Of a stretch of 64,000 nucleotides of DNA, positions 23,827-32,625 are shown piece by piece (within the stretch, counting starts at the first letter, position 1; every line of letters starts with the position of its first letter). The stretch is from Agromyces agglutinans. GTDB lineage: Bacteria; Actinomycetota; Actinomycetes; Actinomycetales; Microbacteriaceae. The translations under genes were made by a program, and so were the position numbers. The stretch is from assembly GCF_009647605.1 (NCBI RefSeq), contig NZ_WJIF01000007.1:158980-222979 (forward strand), in the 5' to 3' direction. The notes under the pieces were generated by a model that was given only the letters and a program-made list of their open reading frames with translations, was not told where the DNA came from and searched no databases.

Positions 23827-25006
23827 GCCGGAGGGCAATCCGGCCGGCGCCCTCGAGGTCCGCGTCCGCGCTGCCCTCGGTGGGGTGATCGATCCCGAGA
23901 TCCGCAAGCCCATCACCGAACTCGACATGGTCGGCGCCGTGACGGCGGGCGACGACGGCCGGGTCCGCGTCGACGTGCGGCTGACGATCGTCGGATGCCC
24001 CGCCAGCGACCGCATCGAACGCGACGTGCGCGAGGCGGCCGAGCAGGTCGTCGGTGCCGGCAACGCCGAGGTGGTGCTGTCGGTCATGACGCCCGAGCAA
24101 CGGCAGGCGCTGACCGAACGGCTGCGCGGCGGCCGGGCCGCGCGCGGCAACCCGTTCGGCCCCGGCACCCTCACGCGCGTGATCGCGGTCACGAGCGGCA
24201 AGGGCGGCGTCGGCAAGTCGACGCTGACCGCCAACCTCGCGGTCGCGCTCGCAGCACGCGGGCTCGCGGTCGGGCTCGTCGACGCCGACGTGCACGGCTT
24301 CTCGATCCCGGGGCTCCTCGGCCTCGTCGACGAGCACGGCAACGCCGTGCGACCCACGCGCGTCGACGACATGATCCTGCCCCCCGTGGCGCACGGCGTG
24401 AAGGTCATCTCGATCGGCATGTTCGTCGAGCCGGCCGAGCCCGGCGGGCGCGCGTCGTCGGTCGCGGTCGCGTGGCGCGGGCCGATGCTGCACCGCACGC
24501 TCTCGCAGTTCCTGACCGACGTCTACTTCGGCGACCTCGACGTGCTGCTCGTCGACCTGCCGCCCGGCACGGGCGACGTCGCGATCTCGCTCGGCCAACT
24601 GCTGCCCAACGCCGAGGTCGTCGTCGTGACGACGCCGCAGCCCGCCGCGGCCGACGTGGCCGAACGCTCGGGCGTCGTCGCGCGCCAGACGGGCCAGCGC
24701 GTCGTCGGCGTCGTCGAGAACATGTCGGCCTTCGCCGGTCCCGACGGCGCGCTCGTCGACCTGTTCGGCGCGGGCGGCGGCGACGAGGTCGCGCGCCGGC
24801 TCTCCGAGGGGCAGGCCGAGCCCGTGCCGCTGCTGGCGAGCGTTCCGCTCAGCGTCGCCCTCCGCCGCGGCGGCGATGCGGGCGAGCCCGTCGTGGCATC
24901 CGAACCCGACGACCCGGCCGCGCGCGCGATCGAGCAGGTCGCCGCAGCGCTCGCCGCGCGCCCGCGATCGCTGCAGGGCCGCCGGCTCGACGTGCAGGTG
25001 CGGTGA
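23804..25006 (+). CDS. mrp: Mrp/ApbC (NBP35-type) P-loop ATPase
   Basis: A 400-residue Fe-S cluster carrier/assembly ATPase homologue. The N-terminal MIP18/DUF59 domain is at about 15-95, the deviant Walker A SGKGGVGKST at 131-140, then VDADVHGFSIPGLLG, VDLPPGTGD and VVENMSAFAGPDG. The CPxC cluster-binding motif normally found after ENMS is absent, so cluster binding through that site is doubtful. The GTG at 23804 is internal to the DUF1003 gene. The stop overlaps the next start (GTGA). Confidence 0.92.
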   Translation: MPPLPPPEPEGNPAGALEVRVRAALGGVIDPEIRKPITELDMVGAVTAGDDGRVRVDVRLTIVGCPASDRIERDVREAAEQVVGAGNAEVVLSVMTPEQRQALTERLRGGRAARGNPFGPGTLTRVIAVTSGKGGVGKSTLTANLAVALAARGLAVGLVDADVHGFSIPGLLGLVDEHGNAVRPTRVDDMILPPVAHGVKVISIGMFVEPAEPGGRASSVAVAWRGPMLHRTLSQFLTDVYFGDLDVLLVDLPPGTGDVAISLGQLLPNAEVVVVTTPQPAAADVAERSGVVARQTGQRVVGVVENMSAFAGPDGALVDLFGAGGGDEVARRLSEGQAEPVPLLASVPLSVALRRGGDAGEPVVASEPDDPAARAIEQVAAALAARPRSLQGRRLDVQVR

Positions 25007-25953
25007 TCCGGATGCCCCGCGCGCAGGCTCGTTCGCGTCGGCGGGGCATCGGCGCGCGCGGCATCGCGCGGCGGGGCGGCCTCACGGCCGCGGCGGTGCT
25101 CGCGGGAATCGGCGGGCTCTTCGGACTCGCGGGCTGCGCGTCGGCCGTGACGCCGTCGTCCTCGCCGGCACCGGCGCCCGCCGCCGAGCCGCCGCCCGCG
25201 CTCACCGCGAGCGTGCTGCAGAGCCGCCAGGACGTCGTCGACGGCCGGCTCGTCGTGCAGGTCGACAACGGCACGGACGAGCCACTCGAGATCGATCGGC
25301 TCGTCGTCTCATCGCCCGCGCTCGGGGCCGAGCCGTCGGTCGACGGCCCGAAGCTGATCGCGGCGGGGCGCTCGGTGCAGTACCGCATGGACCTGCCGGC
25401 GCCGACCTGCGACGACCCCGGCGACGTGGCAACCGTGGTGTTCCTCGAGGGCCGCGTCGGCGAGGCATCCGTCGCGGGCGACCTCGCGACCACCGACCCC
25501 TACGCGACGATCGCGCGCGTGCAGAACGACGGATGCCTCGCCGCCGCGGTCGAGCGGATCGTCGGGATCACGCCGCCCGAGCGGCTGCGCTCGACCGGCG
25601 CGGGCGCCGACCGGCGCGCGGTCATCGACCTCGCCGTCGCACCCGTCGCGGGCGCCGAGGGCACGGTCTCGGTGCGGCAGGTGCTCGGCACGACCCTGCT
25701 CTCGGCCGAGGACGGCCTCAACTGGCCGGTCACGCTCGAGATCGCCGGTGGCGGCGCGCCCACGACCATCGAGCTGCCCGTTCGCCCGGCCCGGTGCGAC
25801 CAGCACGCCGGCGCCGAAGACAAACGGGGCACCATCCTCCCGCTCGAGGTCGTCACGAGCGACGGCTGGAGCGGGCTCTACGAGGTGCGTTCCGGAGCCG
25901 CGCTCAAGCAGGACCTCTTCGCCTACTTCACCGAGCGCTGCGGGCTGGGCTGA
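25003..25953 (+). CDS. Secreted lipoprotein, function unknown
   Basis: 316 residues. The N-terminus is long and Arg-rich (twin Arg in IARRGG), followed by a hydrophobic stretch and the lipobox LAGC with Cys45, so it is a lipoprotein, possibly Tat-exported. A Pro/Ala linker leads to two beta-rich domains with four other cysteines. Start GTG 25003 overlaps the mrp stop; ATG 25012 is the alternative. I do not recognise the domain. Its position suggests co-expression with the Mrp/DUF1003 set. Confidence 0.82.
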   Translation: MIRMPRAQARSRRRGIGARGIARRGGLTAAAVLAGIGGLFGLAGCASAVTPSSSPAPAPAAEPPPALTASVLQSRQDVVDGRLVVQVDNGTDEPLEIDRLVVSSPALGAEPSVDGPKLIAAGRSVQYRMDLPAPTCDDPGDVATVVFLEGRVGEASVAGDLATTDPYATIARVQNDGCLAAAVERIVGITPPERLRSTGAGADRRAVIDLAVAPVAGAEGTVSVRQVLGTTLLSAEDGLNWPVTLEIAGGGAPTTIELPVRPARCDQHAGAEDKRGTILPLEVVTSDGWSGLYEVRSGAALKQDLFAYFTERCGLG

Positions 25954-25959
25954 GCCCAC

Positions 25960-26805
25960 TCACCGCCCGGTCGCGATGGCCTGCGTGCCGATCACGGCGA
26001 GCAGCTGGAGCCGCTCGTGGCTCTCGGTGCCCGGCGTCGCGGTCAGCACGAGCAGCGTCTGGCCCTGCTCCGGGTCGACGAGGAACTGGCACTGCAGCTC
26101 CATCACCCCGACCTCGGGGTGCTGCACGCGTTTCTCTCGCGGGTGCGCGCCGCGCACCTCGTGCGCCTCCCAGAGGGCGGCGAACTCGGGACTCTGCGCG
26201 AGCAGCGCCTCGACCATCGCGCCGGCGCGCGACGCCCGGCCGTGCTTGGCGTACGCCGCGCGGATGTCGGCGGTGAACGCGCGCGCGTGCGTCGGGTGAT
26301 CCTCGTCGGGGTAGACCGAGCGCGCCGACGGATCCATGAACCACCGGTAGCCCACGCTGCGGAGGAACCCCTCGTACCGGGTCTCGTCGCCGAACAGTGC
26401 GCGGGCCGCCGGCGTCTGCGCGAGCGTCTCGCCGAGCTCGGTCATCACCTGGGCCGGGGTGTCGGCGAGGCGGTCGAGGACCCGCATGACGCCGGGCGAG
26501 ACATGGTCGCCGCGCAGCGCTCGCACGGGTGCCGTGTGGCCGGCCAGACGGAACAGGTGGTCGCGCTCGTCGAGGCTGAGCCGGAGGCCGCGGGCCATCG
26601 CCGCGAGCATCTGCTCCGAGGGCTGCGGCCCGCGGCGCTGCTCGAGGCGGCTGTAGTAGTCGACGGACATGTCGCAGAGGGCTGCGACCTCCTCGCGGCG
26701 CAGGCCGGCCGTGCGCCGCCGCGCGCCTCGGCGGAGGCCGACGTCCTCCGGCTGGAGGACCTCTCGTCGACGGCGGAGGAAGTCCGCAAGCTGTGCCCGG
26801 TCCAT
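25960..26805 (-). CDS. XRE-family regulator with MmyB-like ligand-binding domain
   Basis: 281 residues. A helix-turn-helix lies at about 5-70 (LADFLRRRREVL, then GLRREEVAALCDMSVDYYSRLEQRRG), followed by an MmyB-like domain from about 100 onward, with DRLADTPAQVMTELGETLAQT typical of the family. These regulators usually control an adjacent oxidoreductase gene and may bind fatty-acid-like ligands. Here the SDR lies 145 bp upstream on the same strand rather than divergently. The ATG at 26805 follows CAGACT at the leaderless distance. Confidence 0.88.
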   Translation of the reverse strand: MDRAQLADFLRRRREVLQPEDVGLRRGARRRTAGLRREEVAALCDMSVDYYSRLEQRRGPQPSEQMLAAMARGLRLSLDERDHLFRLAGHTAPVRALRGDHVSPGVMRVLDRLADTPAQVMTELGETLAQTPAARALFGDETRYEGFLRSVGYRWFMDPSARSVYPDEDHPTHARAFTADIRAAYAKHGRASRAGAMVEALLAQSPEFAALWEAHEVRGAHPREKRVQHPEVGVMELQCQFLVDPEQGQTLLVLTATPGTESHERLQLLAVIGTQAIATGR

Positions 26806-26811
26806 GCTCCG

Positions 26812-26817
26812 AGTCTG
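26812..26817 (-). promoter_or_regulatory. Possible -10 box (CAGACT) of the HTH regulator
   Basis: On the minus strand CAGACT ends seven bases before the ATG at 26805, matching the leaderless geometry; its first base is non-consensus. Confidence 0.35.
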
Positions 26818-26950
26818 CGAGATCGCCCCGAGCGGAACAAGGGATCGGCGATGCCCCCATCCGAAGCGCAACGCCACGCTGAGATCCACACCGCCGCCGC
26901 CACCGCCGCCACGACGCGCGCCACGGCTCGCCGCGACCGCCCCGCCGCCC

Positions 26951-27889
26951 TCAGGCGGAGACGGTCACGCCCGCCATCCGCTCCGACCGCTCCCAGATCC
27001 GCCGCGCGGCATCCGCGTCCAGCAGGCGGGAGTAGACCGGTTGCTCGGCGGGCAGTCCGCGCAGGTGTCGGAACCCGCTCGGACCGTAGAGCCGGCCGCC
27101 GACCGCCTCCGGACTCGCCACGGCGAACACGGCCGGCAGCGCCGCGGAGGCCGGCGTGCCGAACAGGATGCCGCGTCGTGACATCGCGCGGATGAACCGG
27201 ATGGCGGCCGTGTCGTCGGCGCGCCCCATACCGGGCTGCGCGGCCAGCAGGTTGGTCGGCGTGATGCCCGGGTGCGAGAGGGTGCTGCGGATGCCCCAGC
27301 CCGCGGCCGCCGACCGGCGGTGCAGTTCCATCGCGAACAGGCCGAACGCGATCTTGGAGGAGCTGTAGGCCCGCATCGGGTCGTACCCGCGCTCCCAGCC
27401 GAGGTCGTCCCAGTTGACGGCACCGCGGTCGGCCGCGATGCTCACCTGGCTCGTCACGTGCGCGCCACCGGCGATCAGCAGCGGAAGCAGCCGCGCGACG
27501 AGCGCGAAGTGGCCGAGGTGGTTCGTCGCGAACTGCAGCTCGAATCCGTCGACGGTCACTCGACGCTCGGGCGGGGTCATGACGCCGGCGTTGTCGACCT
27601 GGATGTCGATCGGCCGGCCCTCGGCGAGCAGGGCGTCGGCGAACGCGGCGACGGATGCCAGCGACGACAGGTCGAGCGGCCGTACTCGGATCGTGGCGGC
27701 CGGCGTGCGCTCGCGGATGCGTGCGGCCGCCGCCTCGCCCTTCGCGAGGTTCCGGGCGGGCATGACGATCTCGGCGCCGGCCCGCGCGAGGCGGGCGGCG
27801 ATCTCGAAACCGACGCCGTCGCTCGCCCCGGTGACGACGGCGAGACGTCCGGTGAGGTCGGGGACGGCGATGTCGATGGTGTTCGGCAT
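26951..27889 (-). CDS. Short-chain dehydrogenase/reductase
   Basis: A 312-residue NAD(P)-dependent oxidoreductase of the classical/retinol-dehydrogenase-like SDR type. [13 protein letters not shown] forms the nucleotide site, VDNAGVM the NAG motif, and SQVSIAA with YSSSK supplies the catalytic Ser, Tyr and Lys. [11 protein letters not shown] after the second strand suggests NADP preference. GGAG upstream of the ATG supports the start. The substrate is unknown. It is transcribed in the same direction as the HTH regulator and may be its target. Confidence 0.9.
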   Translation of the reverse strand: MPNTIDIAVPDLTGRLAVVTGASDGVGFEIAARLARAGAEIVMPARNLAKGEAAAARIRERTPAATIRVRPLDLSSLASVAAFADALLAEGRPIDIQVDNAGVMTPPERRVTVDGFELQFATNHLGHFALVARLLPLLIAGGAHVTSQVSIAADRGAVNWDDLGWERGYDPMRAYSSSKIAFGLFAMELHRRSAAAGWGIRSTLSHPGITPTNLLAAQPGMGRADDTAAIRFIRAMSRRGILFGTPASAALPAVFAVASPEAVGGRLYGPSGFRHLRGLPAEQPVYSRLLDADAARRIWERSERMAGVTVSA

Positions 27890-28009
27890 GGGGCGACTCC
27901 AGTTCGTCGGTGCAACAAGTCGCTTCCATCCTCACGAGCACGCGCCGGCCGATTCAGGGCGCGATGACCCGGGGATCGGCGATCCCTGCCTGGCGCTCGG
28001 GTCGCCGCC

Positions 28010-29566
28010 TCAGCTGCGACCGGAGGGGGCGACCGGCTCCACGACGCGCGCGAGCAGTTCGACGAGCAGGCGCTCGGCGAGTTCGGCCGGCAGCGCCTCG
28101 ACCAGCGCGAGCACGGGTGCCAGCCGCTCGGGCAGCGCGCCCGAGGCCGCGCCCTGCTCGGGCCCGTCGGGCGCGTTGCCGCCGAGCAGTCCGAACGAGG
28201 CGAGCAGCAGGGCGGCGCCGTCGGCGTCCAAGCCCTCGGCCGAGGCGGCGAGCCCGGCTGCCGCCTCGGGCCCGCCCGCGAGCTCGACGAGCAGCAGCGC
28301 ACCGTCGGCGGGCGGTGCACCGCGAACCTCGTCGGCCGCCGCGCGAAGTGCCGGCACGAGGTCGTCGAGCACGCGCTCGGTGACGGGCGTGACGGTGAGG
28401 TGCGTCGTGCGCGGCAGGGGTGCGCCGTCGTCCTGCGCGAGCCCGGGCTGGAGTTGCAGGTGCCAGCCGAGGCCTCGTGCGGCATCCGCCCAGTGGTGCG
28501 GATCGACCCGGCGCTCGGGCGGCAGGCCCTCGTCGGTCGCGACCGCCAGCAGCGGCCCCACCGGCGAGCCGACGACGCGCAGGCCCTCGATGCCCTCGAC
28601 GGCGTCGCGCAGCACCCCCGTCGCGCGCGCGGCCCGGCCGGCCAGGTCGCGGAACCCGTCGACGCCGAGCGCCTCGATGATCGCCCACGCGGCGGCCAGG
28701 GGGCCGGCGGGCTTCGAGCCCGTCATGGTGGGGTTCACGACGGGATAGCCCGGCCACTTCGTGGTCGCGAAGTACTGCCGGCGGTGCAGGTCGCGGCCGC
28801 GGGTGAGCAGCACCGAGACGCCCTTCGGCGCGTAGCCGTACTTGTGCAGGTCGGCCGAGAGCGTCGTGACGCCCGGCACCCGGAAGTCCCACGGCGCGAG
28901 GGGCGGCTCCTCGTCGGAGCGGAACGCGAGCGCGAACCCCCCGATGCACGCGTCGACGTGGAGCCGGATGCCTCGCGCCGCGGTGATCGCGGCGACGTCG
29001 GCGACCGGGTCGAGCGTCGCGAACGGGTACGACGGCGCGCTCACGACGACGAGCGCGACGTCGTCGCCGAGCCGCTCCTCGATGGCCGCGGGGCTCACGG
29101 CACCCGTGGCGGGATCGACCGGCACGAGGTCGAGGGCGAGCCCGAAGTACGCGGCCGCCTTCTGGAACGCGGCGTGCACCGTGACGGGTGCCACGAGGCG
29201 CGGGGTCCGCGGCGTGCCGGCGCGCGCGGCCCGCCAGGCCTCGCGGGCGCCCTTCACCGCGAGCAGGCAGCTCTCGGTGCCGCCCGAGGTGACGGAGCCG
29301 ACCACCTCGTCGTCGCCGTGGAAGATCTCTCGCGCGAACCCGAGCACCTGCGACTCCATGACCGCGACCGAGGTGAACGTCGTCGGGTCGAGCCCGTTGA
29401 CGGGCTGCACGAGCCGGGCCGCCTCCGCGGCGAGCTCGTCGAGCTCGGCGAGCCCCGAGTCGTACACGTACGACAGCACGCGCCCGCCGTGGGTGGGCGC
29501 GTCGGCGTCGCGCAGGGCGCGCAGCTCCGCGAGCACGTCGGCCCGCTCGCGTCGGAATGCGGTCAT
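28010..29566 (-). CDS. PLP-dependent decarboxylase / sphingosine-1-phosphate-lyase-like enzyme
   Basis: A 518-residue group II decarboxylase-fold protein. SGGTESCLLAVKGARE, DACIGGF and SADLHKYGYAPKG (PLP Lys242) are clear. The sequence VNPTMTGSKPAGPLAAAWAI is typical of the aspartate aminotransferase/S1P-lyase subgroup. About 100 extra Ala/Leu/Glu-rich residues follow the catalytic fold, unusual for the family. The ATG at 29566 has a strong AAGGAGGT and overlaps the transporter stop (ATGA). With the GPH transporter upstream it may decarboxylate or cleave an imported amine or amino acid. The substrate is not predictable. Confidence 0.85.
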   Translation of the reverse strand: MTAFRRERADVLAELRALRDADAPTHGGRVLSYVYDSGLAELDELAAEAARLVQPVNGLDPTTFTSVAVMESQVLGFAREIFHGDDEVVGSVTSGGTESCLLAVKGAREAWRAARAGTPRTPRLVAPVTVHAAFQKAAAYFGLALDLVPVDPATGAVSPAAIEERLGDDVALVVVSAPSYPFATLDPVADVAAITAARGIRLHVDACIGGFALAFRSDEEPPLAPWDFRVPGVTTLSADLHKYGYAPKGVSVLLTRGRDLHRRQYFATTKWPGYPVVNPTMTGSKPAGPLAAAWAIIEALGVDGFRDLAGRAARATGVLRDAVEGIEGLRVVGSPVGPLLAVATDEGLPPERRVDPHHWADAARGLGWHLQLQPGLAQDDGAPLPRTTHLTVTPVTERVLDDLVPALRAAADEVRGAPPADGALLLVELAGGPEAAAGLAASAEGLDADGAALLLASFGLLGGNAPDGPEQGAASGALPERLAPVLALVEALPAELAERLLVELLARVVEPVAPSGRS

Positions 29567-30969
29567 CGGAGACCTCCTTCTGCGGGCGCGGCCGTGACGG
29601 CCGGTTCCGCGTCGATGTCGGCCCGGCCCAGCGGATACCTCCGCACGGCGACCAGGCTGAGCGCCGCGAGCGCCGCGGGCACGACGCTGAACGCGATGAC
29701 GATGCCGGCGATCGCCGCGCCGCTCTGCTCGACGACGTCGGCGCCCGCCGACTCGACATAGCCGGTCGCCGCGAGCGTGACGGTCAGCAGGGTCGCGCCG
29801 AGCGCCATGCCGGCCGTCTCCCCCGCGGTCCAGACCCCGCTGAAGCTGCCGGCGCGGTCGGCGCCGTTCGTCGCGGCGTCGTGCGAGATCACGTCGGGCA
29901 GCATCGCCATCGGCAGCGACTGCATGCCCGCATACGCTGCGCCGGCGATCCCGACGGGCACGTACACCCATGCACCGGGCGCCCAGAGCAGCCCGACGAG
30001 GCTCAGCGCGGCGACCGCGAAGACCGCGGTCGCGATCGCGAACCCGCGCTCCTTGCCGATGCGGCGCGAGAGGATGCCCCACAACGGCGCGCACACGACC
30101 GCGGGCGCGATCAACGCGGCGAACAGCAGCGTGACCGCCGACTGCGACTCGAGCACCCACGTCGCGACGTACTGCGCGCCCGCGAGCATGAGCCCGGTCG
30201 CGAGGCCCTGGAGCACGAAGGCCGCGAGGAGCGTGCGGAAGGCCGCGCTGCGCCGCAGGGCCGCGAATCCCTCGCGGTAGCCGTCGCGCAGGCTCCGACC
30301 CGGCGCCGCGGTGCGGGCCGGGGCATCCGTTCGCGTGCTCGTCGCCGACCTGGGAGCCGTGGTCGCGGCGACGAGCATGCCGACGCCGATCGCGAGGCCG
30401 GCGACGACGGCCATCACGAGGTAGCCGACGTGCTCGTCGTCGAACGCGTCGCGGATCTCGGGCCCGCCGGCGCCGAACGCGAGGATCGCGAGCGTCAGCA
30501 CCACGACGCGCCACGTCAGCAGGCGCGTGCGGTCGTCATAGCCCGCCGTGAGTTCGGCCGGCAGCGCGAGGTAGGGCACCTGGAACACGCTGAACGCCGT
30601 CGCCGTCGCGAGGAAGGCGACGAAGACCCAGATGCCGGATGCCACGGGCCCCAGCCCGGCCGGGATCGCGAAGGTCAGCACGAAGCCGACGGGAATGAGC
30701 GCCGCGCCGACCAGCATCCACGTGCGCCGGGAGCCGGTGCGCGCGAGCGCGCGGTCGCTGCGTTCGCCGATGAACGGGTCGATCACGACGTCCCAGATCT
30801 TGGCGGCCGTCACCACGAGGCCCGCGGCGAGCGCGGCGACGCCGAGCGTGTCGGTGAGGTAGTACACGAGCACGAGTCCGGGCAGCGTCGCGAACCCGCC
30901 GGTGCCGATCGAACCGATCGCGTACCGGGCGACGACGCCACGCGGGAGGGGACGCTCCGGTGCGGTCAT
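29563..30969 (-). CDS. GPH-family (MFS-type) cation symporter
   Basis: 468 residues with about 12 membrane helices. The signature KIWDVVIDPFIGERSDR after the second helix is diagnostic of glycoside-pentoside-hexuronide:cation symporters. The central loop after helix 6 is hydrophilic and Thr/Ala-rich, followed by DGYREGFAALRR. It is transcribed with the PLP enzyme (4-nt overlap). The ATG at 30969 lies seven bases after TACACT. The substrate could be a sugar or another organic acid/amine. Confidence 0.88.
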   Translation of the reverse strand: MTAPERPLPRGVVARYAIGSIGTGGFATLPGLVLVYYLTDTLGVAALAAGLVVTAAKIWDVVIDPFIGERSDRALARTGSRRTWMLVGAALIPVGFVLTFAIPAGLGPVASGIWVFVAFLATATAFSVFQVPYLALPAELTAGYDDRTRLLTWRVVVLTLAILAFGAGGPEIRDAFDDEHVGYLVMAVVAGLAIGVGMLVAATTAPRSATSTRTDAPARTAAPGRSLRDGYREGFAALRRSAAFRTLLAAFVLQGLATGLMLAGAQYVATWVLESQSAVTLLFAALIAPAVVCAPLWGILSRRIGKERGFAIATAVFAVAALSLVGLLWAPGAWVYVPVGIAGAAYAGMQSLPMAMLPDVISHDAATNGADRAGSFSGVWTAGETAGMALGATLLTVTLAATGYVESAGADVVEQSGAAIAGIVIAFSVVPAALAALSLVAVRRYPLGRADIDAEPAVTAAPAEGGLR

Positions 30970-30975
30970 GCAGGC

Positions 30976-30981
30976 AGTGTA
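30976..30981 (-). promoter_or_regulatory. -10 box (TACACT), leaderless start of transporter operon
   Basis: On the minus strand TACACT ends seven bases before the ATG at 30969. It shares a 101-bp divergent region with the dehydrogenase promoter at 31059. Confidence 0.55.
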
Positions 30982-31058
30982 ATCGGGTCGGAGCGGGTTC
31001 GATCACCACCGTGGGAGCGCGCGCCTGCGCCGCCGGCGCCGGAGTGGGTCATCTGACC

Positions 31059-31064
31059 TAGACT
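31059..31064 (+). promoter_or_regulatory. -10 box (TAGACT), leaderless start
   Basis: TAGACT ends seven bases before the ATG at 31071; no ribosome site is present. Confidence 0.55.
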
Positions 31065-31070
31065 GACCCC

Positions 31071-32621
31071 ATGCGCGCCCAGACGGCCTCCCCAGCCCTG
31101 TTCGCGAGCCTCGTCGACGATGTCGTCGCGTCGGGCTCCGAGACCATCTCCGTGTCCGTCCCGGCGACCGGCGAACCGCACCACGACCTGCCCCGCTCGA
31201 GTGCCGACGACGTACGCGACGCGGTCGCCCGCGCCCGGCTCGCGCAGCTGGCGTGGGCGCGGGCCGGATTCGCACACCGGCGGCGAGTGCTGCTGCGCGC
31301 GCACGACCTGCTGCTCGATCGCAGCGACCTGCTGCTCGACCTCATCCAGACGGAGAGCGGCAAGACCCGCGGCCAGGCGCTCGAGGAGGTGTTCGAGGCG
31401 GCATCCGTGACCCGCTACAACGCGCTCTCGGCGTCGAAGGTGCTCCGCGGCCGTCGCGCGCGCGGCGGCATCCCGCTCGTCGTGTCGTCGCGCGTGCGGT
31501 ACGCGCCGAAGGGCGTCGTCGGCGTCATCACGCCGTGGAACTACGCCCTCAGCCTCGCCGCGATGGACGTCGTGCCCGCGCTCGCGGCCGGCTGCGCGGT
31601 CGTGCAGAAGGCCGACGACCTCGGGGCGCTGTCGATCCTCGCGCTGCGCCGCGCGTTCGTCGAAGCCGGCGTGCCCGAGGCGCTCTGGGCCGTCGTCACC
31701 GGCGAAGCCGCGGAGGCCGGCGAGGCCCTCACCGACGAGGTCGACTACATCTGCTTCACGGGGTCGACCGCCACCGGGCGGCGCATCGCCGAGAAGGCGG
31801 GTCGCCGGCTCGTCGGCGCATCGCTCGAGCTGGGCGGCAAGAACCCGATGATCGTGCTCGACGACGTCGATCCCGAGCAGGCGGCGGCGGATGCCGCATT
31901 CGGATGCTTCTCGGCGATGGGCCAGCTCTGCGTGTCGATCGAGCGCATCTACGTGCACTCGCGCATCGCCGGGGCGTTCGAGCGTGCCCTGGTCGCGCGG
32001 CTCGAGCAGGCGAAGATCGGCACGGCGCTCGACTTCACGTCGGACTACGGCTCGCTCGCGAGCGCCGCGCAGCTCGAGCGCGTGCGCGCCCATCTCGACG
32101 ACGCGCTCGCGAAGGGCGCGACGGTGCTCGTGGGCGGCGAGCCGCGCCCCGACATCGGCCCCTGGTGCTTCTCCCCCACCGTGCTCACGGGGGTCACGCG
32201 CGACATGCGCGTGCACGGTGAAGAGACCTTCGGCGCGATCGCCTCGCTCTACCTCTTCGACAGCGACGAGGAGGCTGTGATCGCCGCCAACGCGAGCGAG
32301 TACGGCCTGAACGCGTCGGTGCTCACGAGATCGCCCTCGCGCGCGCGCCGCATCGCGAACGCGCTCGAGGCGGGCAGCGTCAACATCGGCGACGGATACC
32401 GGGCCTCGTTCTCGTCGGTCGACGCGCCCATGGGCGGCGTGAAGTCGTCCGGCCTCGGCCGCCGCAACGGGGCCGAGGGCCTTCGCCGATTCGTCGAGCC
32501 CGTCACGATCTCGAAGACCACGGGGCTGCTGCAGCTGCCGCGCACGGGCGCCGAGGTGGGCGTGCTCGCGGGCCCGTTCCTCCTGCTCGCCCGCATCCTG
32601 AAGGCGATCCGCCGGGCCTGA
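31071..32621 (+). CDS. Succinate-semialdehyde dehydrogenase-type aldehyde dehydrogenase
   Basis: A 516-residue NAD(P)-dependent aldehyde dehydrogenase, closest in feel to actinobacterial succinic-semialdehyde dehydrogenase GabD2. TPWNYALSLAAMDVVPALAAG, FTGSTATGRRIAE, LELGGKNP with catalytic Glu253 and GQLCVSIERI with nucleophile Cys287 are present. The C-terminal ~30 residues are hydrophobic and basic (LAGPFLLLARILKAIRRA), an unusual tail that could touch membrane. It is divergent from the transporter/decarboxylase operon, which suggests one pathway, but that is inference. Confidence 0.9.
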   Translation: MRAQTASPALFASLVDDVVASGSETISVSVPATGEPHHDLPRSSADDVRDAVARARLAQLAWARAGFAHRRRVLLRAHDLLLDRSDLLLDLIQTESGKTRGQALEEVFEAASVTRYNALSASKVLRGRRARGGIPLVVSSRVRYAPKGVVGVITPWNYALSLAAMDVVPALAAGCAVVQKADDLGALSILALRRAFVEAGVPEALWAVVTGEAAEAGEALTDEVDYICFTGSTATGRRIAEKAGRRLVGASLELGGKNPMIVLDDVDPEQAAADAAFGCFSAMGQLCVSIERIYVHSRIAGAFERALVARLEQAKIGTALDFTSDYGSLASAAQLERVRAHLDDALAKGATVLVGGEPRPDIGPWCFSPTVLTGVTRDMRVHGEETFGAIASLYLFDSDEEAVIAANASEYGLNASVLTRSPSRARRIANALEAGSVNIGDGYRASFSSVDAPMGGVKSSGLGRRNGAEGLRRFVEPVTISKTTGLLQLPRTGAEVGVLAGPFLLLARILKAIRRA

Positions 32622-32625
32622 GCCG

